A DNA stretch of 7,538 nucleotides from Deltaproteobacteria bacterium (GTDB taxonomy: Bacteria > Desulfobacterota > Deferrimicrobia > Deferrimicrobiales > Deferrimicrobiaceae). Location: positions 1-7,538 of the forward strand of contig JANXPS010000012.1 of NCBI GenBank assembly GCA_025357175.1. The letters run 5' to 3'. Numbering within the stretch: the stretch's first letter is position 1; the number at the start of each line of letters is the position of its first letter. Shown in pieces: positions 4,631 through 7,538 of this stretch. The translations under genes were made by a program, and so were the position numbers. The notes under the pieces are model-generated. The model searched no databases and was not told the origin of the DNA. It worked only from the letters and a program-made list of their open reading frames with translations.

Positions 4631-7309
4631 ATGAGAGACGTGCGGGGCGCATTCTACAGCCTTCTGCTGGCGGCATTGGCAACGGGGTTCGGATTCGGCG
4701 GCACAGTTCACGCGGCGGGCACGATGCCCGCGGCCGAGGAGGCGAAGGTGGTCGAAAAATATACGCTGGGCAACGGGATGACCGTCGTGATCCGCGAAAA
4801 CCGGTCGTCGCCCGTCGTGGCGGTGCAAGTCTGGGTCAAGGCGGGCAGCACCACCGAACCCGAGGCGCGAGCCGGCATGTCGCACATCCTCGAGCACATG
4901 GCGTTCAAGGGGACGCACAAGCGCGGCTCCGCCCAGATCGCGCGCGAGGTCGAGGCGCTCGGCGGCGAGATCAACGCCTACACGAGCTTCGACCAGACCG
5001 TCTACCACATCACCATTTCCGGCCGGTATCTCGAAAACGCGATGGACATCCTGGCCGACACGCTGGGCGACTCGCTCTTCGACGCCGAAGAACTTAAGCG
5101 CGAACTCGAGGTCATCCTCGAAGAAGTTCACATGAACGAGGACGACCCGGGCCGCGTCGGGTCGAAGGCGCTGTTCCGCACCGCCTACCGGGTCCATCCG
5201 TACGGCCGCCCGGTCATCGGCTACCCCGAAACCATCAAGGCGACGACGCGCGAGGATCTGCTCGCCTATTTCAAGAAATTCTACGTTCCCTCCAACATGG
5301 TGCTCGTCATCACCGGCGGCGTCGACGCCAAGGCGTCGCGTCCGGCGATCGAGAAGATATTCGGCGCGCTTCCGGCAGCCCCGGAGCCCAGGGTCGAACG
5401 GCCCGCCGAGCCCGTGCAGGACGGAATCCGCATCAAGGTCCAGGAGCGCGATGCGCGCAGGGTCTACGTCGATCTCGGATTCCACGGGCCCGCGATCGCC
5501 GACGACGAGGTGTTCGCGTGGGATCTCCTGTCCATCATCCTGGGCGGCGGGCAGACGTCGCGCCTTTACCACGAGGTCAAGGACAAGAAGCAGCTCGTCG
5601 ACTCGGTCAGCGCCTATTCATACACGCCGCGCGACGCGGGGCTGCTGATGGTCGGCGCGACCGCCGCGCCCGAGAAGGCCGGCGAGGCCTACCGCGAAAT
5701 CCTGCGGCAGACGTTCCGCATGGCGTTCGAACCGCCGCAGGGGCCCGAACTGGCCCGCGCCAAGAACGGCACCGAGAGCGATTTCCTGTACTCCCTCGAA
5801 TCGCAAGGATCGCTGGCCCGCCATGTCGGCTTCTTCGAGACGGCGCTGGGTGACGCGGCCTACGAAGAACAATACCTCCGGAAGATCCGGGCGGTCACCG
5901 CCGACGACATCGTCCGCGTGGCCCACAAATACCTCTCCCCCGATATGCTGACGGTGTCGGCCGTGCTGCCCAAGGGCGACGGCGCACAACTGTCCGAGGC
6001 GGTCGTCCGGTCGTCCGCCGCCGAGGTCTATGCCGAGGTGGCGGCCGAAGGCGCAAAGGCGAAGAGGAAGCCATCCGGCGTCGTCCGCAAGGAACGGCTC
6101 GAAAACGGCGTCCGGGTCATCGTCCGCGAGAACCACTCGGTCCCCGTCGTGTCCGTCGAAGCCGGCTTCCTGGGCGGCCTGCGCGCCGAACCGAAAGAGC
6201 AGGGCGGCGTCAGCGCGGTCATGGCCGAACTTCTGACCAAGGGAACGGCGACGCGCAACGCACGCGAAATCGCGCTGGCGGTCGAGGACATGGCGGGCGA
6301 CCTGTCGGGATTCGCGGGACGCAACTCGACCGGCCTGCGCGCCAAGTTCATGCGGCGCGACATCGAGAAGGGATTCTCGCTCTTCACCGAATCGCTTCTG
6401 TCGCCGACCTTCCCGTCCGAAGAGCTCGAAAAGAAGCGGAAGGAGATGCTTGGGCGGCTCAAGCTCCAGAAGGACGAGCTGACGCAGTCGGTCTTCCTCC
6501 TTTTCCTCGCGACGCACTACGGCGAGCACCCCTATTCGCGCAACCCGCTGGGCACCGAGGCGTCGATCAAGGCGCTCACGCCCGAATCGATCAAGGCGTT
6601 CTACGAACGCTGGGCCGACCCGCGCAACCTCGTCGTCACCGTCTCCGGCGACCTCGGCGTCGACGAGGCGATCGAGATGGTGCGCAAGTCGTTCGGCCAT
6701 CTTCCGCAGCGAAAGGAGTACGCGCCGATCGGGGCGATGCCGGTCCCGAAGGCCGACGGCATCCGCAAGGCCGAGGAGCAGCGCACCAAGGAGCAGGCGC
6801 ACTTCGTCATCGGATACCCCGGGCTCACGTTCACCGACCCCGAGCGCTACCAGCTCGACGTGCTCGGCTCGGCGCTCGCGGGGATGGGCGGCCGCCTCTT
6901 CACCAACCTGCGCGACAAGCAGTCGCTCGCCTACTCGGTGACTTCGTTCTCGTCCGAGCAGGTCGACCCCGGCTTCTTCGCCTTCTACATGGGGACGAGC
7001 AGCGACAAGCTCGACGTCGCGGTCGCCGAGACGCTGAAGGAGATCGCCGACGTGCGCGAACACGGCGTCACGCAGGACGAGTTCGACCGCGCCAAGAAGT
7101 GGATGATCGGCAACTACGAGATCGGGCTGCAGAGCAACGGCGCCTACGCCGACCGGATGATGTACAACGAGCTCTACACCATCGGCTACGAGGAAACGTT
7201 CAGGGCGCCCGAGATGATCCAGGCCGTCACGCTCGAGCAGGTCAACGCGATGGCGAGGAAAGTGCTCTCGACCGAGCAGTACACGATCGCGGTGATGAAA
7301 GGGAAGTAA
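4631..7309 (+). CDS. Secreted two-domain M16 family zinc metallopeptidase (insulinase/pitrilysin-like), 892 aa
   Basis: This is a predicted exported zinc peptidase of family M16, whose members degrade short peptides inside a clam-shaped chamber. I chose the ATG at 4631 because GAGG sits 6 nt upstream; an ATG four codons earlier (4619, 896 aa) has no ribosome site. The N-terminus is a clear signal peptide: a basic start, hydrophobic SLLLAALATGFGFGG, and likely cleavage after VHA near residue 28. It has no lipobox. The N half carries the inverted zinc motif HILEH (H85, E88, H89) and, about 76 residues later, the EE pair (164-165) that supplies the third ligand. The C half begins near residue 488 with a second LENGVRVIVREN repeat. 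Its equivalent motif is degenerate (A529, A532 and E533 replace His, Glu and His), but it keeps the substrate-binding R/Y pair (R761 and Y768, in RDKQSLAY). It is thus a single-chain fusion of the usual active and inactive subunits. The next gene starts 17 nt downstream. The physiological substrate is unknown. Confidence 0.93.
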   Translation: MRDVRGAFYSLLLAALATGFGFGGTVHAAGTMPAAEEAKVVEKYTLGNGMTVVIRENRSSPVVAVQVWVKAGSTTEPEARAGMSHILEHMAFKGTHKRGSAQIAREVEALGGEINAYTSFDQTVYHITISGRYLENAMDILADTLGDSLFDAEELKRELEVILEEVHMNEDDPGRVGSKALFRTAYRVHPYGRPVIGYPETIKATTREDLLAYFKKFYVPSNMVLVITGGVDAKASRPAIEKIFGALPAAPEPRVERPAEPVQDGIRIKVQERDARRVYVDLGFHGPAIADDEVFAWDLLSIILGGGQTSRLYHEVKDKKQLVDSVSAYSYTPRDAGLLMVGATAAPEKAGEAYREILRQTFRMAFEPPQGPELARAKNGTESDFLYSLESQGSLARHVGFFETALGDAAYEEQYLRKIRAVTADDIVRVAHKYLSPDMLTVSAVLPKGDGAQLSEAVVRSSAAEVYAEVAAEGAKAKRKPSGVVRKERLENGVRVIVRENHSVPVVSVEAGFLGGLRAEPKEQGGVSAVMAELLTKGTATRNAREIALAVEDMAGDLSGFAGRNSTGLRAKFMRRDIEKGFSLFTESLLSPTFPSEELEKKRKEMLGRLKLQKDELTQSVFLLFLATHYGEHPYSRNPLGTEASIKALTPESIKAFYERWADPRNLVVTVSGDLGVDEAIEMVRKSFGHLPQRKEYAPIGAMPVPKADGIRKAEEQRTKEQAHFVIGYPGLTFTDPERYQLDVLGSALAGMGGRLFTNLRDKQSLAYSVTSFSSEQVDPGFFAFYMGTSSDKLDVAVAETLKEIADVREHGVTQDEFDRAKKWMIGNYEIGLQSNGAYADRMMYNELYTIGYEETFRAPEMIQAVTLEQVNAMARKVLSTEQYTIAVMKGK

Positions 7310-7326
7310 CCGGCAGGAGGGCTGTC

Positions 7327-7538
7327 GTGGAAAGGGATGTGCTTTCTCGGATCGTACGGAAGCTCCGGCGTCTCGGCCTATCCCTGCTGAAGGCGGAAGC
7401 CGAGGAAGCGGCAGGCGCCCGTGCCTCCCTGCTTCAATGCCAGGTCGACCGGCTGACGCACGCGCTGCTGGACGGCTCCAGTGCGTTCGACGTCGCGGCA
7501 TACCACGAACTCAACCCCATGTTTTCCGAGGAGCCCCT
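7327..7538 (+). CDS. Unrecognised protein, N-terminal 70 codons (runs off right edge)
   Basis: An open frame starts with GTG at 7327, preceded by a near-ideal AGGAGG (7315-7320) at 6-nt spacing, and stays open to the edge. It lies 17 nt after the M16 peptidase stop, so it is probably co-transcribed. The visible protein starts VERDVLSRIVRKLRRLGL. It is predicted to be mostly helical, with a basic first 20 residues, then an Ala/Glu-rich helix (LLKAEAEEAAGARASLLQ), then HALLDGSSAFDVAAYHELNP. No signal peptide, membrane segment or known motif is visible. I do not recognise a family; the leucine and charge spacing would suit a coiled coil or a helical partner-binding protein. Confidence 0.55.
   Translation, partial: MERDVLSRIVRKLRRLGLSLLKAEAEEAAGARASLLQCQVDRLTHALLDGSSAFDVAAYHELNPMFSEEP

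Noticed and set aside
2831..5572. 913-codon open frame on the minus strand antisense to rhlE and the M16 gene
   Set aside because: It lies opposite two genes with intact family motifs. Its translation is a low-complexity Arg/Val/Asp/Gly-rich product typical of antisense frames in GC-rich DNA, with no recognisable domain.
5618..7501. 627-codon open frame on the minus strand antisense to the M16 gene
   Set aside because: The same kind of GC-driven antisense frame: Arg/Leu/Val/Asp-rich, no motif, and it covers the conserved C half of the peptidase.

Overview
The window is a GC-rich bacterial segment holding two opposite-facing blocks that share one divergent control region. RhlE-type and fused M16-type proteins, GC-ending codons, and Shine-Dalgarno sites suggest a Gram-negative, perhaps a deltaproteobacterium-like (Desulfuromonadota or related) genome. 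The sequence alone does not fix the taxon.

Left block (positions 1-2765, minus strand, read right to left): a three-gene defence operon. It runs from an AbiEi-family antitoxin/regulator (2765-1737), to an AbiEii-family nucleotidyltransferase toxin (1756-869, GTG start, overlapping the antitoxin by 20 nt), to the first 288 codons of a type I restriction-modification methyltransferase, hsdM (864 to the left edge). hsdM is cut by the window exactly at its catalytic NPP motif. Only 4 nt separate the toxin stop from the hsdM start, and the hsdM ribosome binding site lies inside the toxin gene. Two kinds of defence gene therefore appear to share one transcript: a type IV toxin-antitoxin pair and a type I R-M system. 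hsdS and hsdR are presumably beyond the left edge.

Central divergent region (2766-3184): five copies of the hexamer GTGAAC (one inverted) lie just upstream of the antitoxin gene and look like its operator. Beyond them is a candidate plus-strand promoter, then a leader of roughly 210 nt with hairpins before the helicase gene.

Right block (3185 to the right edge, plus strand): rhlE, a complete DEAD-box RNA helicase, followed by a perfect 14-bp GC-rich inverted repeat that probably ends or processes its transcript. Next is a two-domain secreted M16 (insulinase/pitrilysin) zinc peptidase, with catalytic residues in the N half and a degenerate C half. Seventeen nt downstream starts a small unrecognised ORF (GTG start, strong AGGAGG site) that runs off the right edge. 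This block looks like ordinary chromosome, so the defence operon probably sits beside core genes as part of an island extending leftward.

No tRNA, rRNA, CRISPR array, insertion sequence or phage integration site was recognised.
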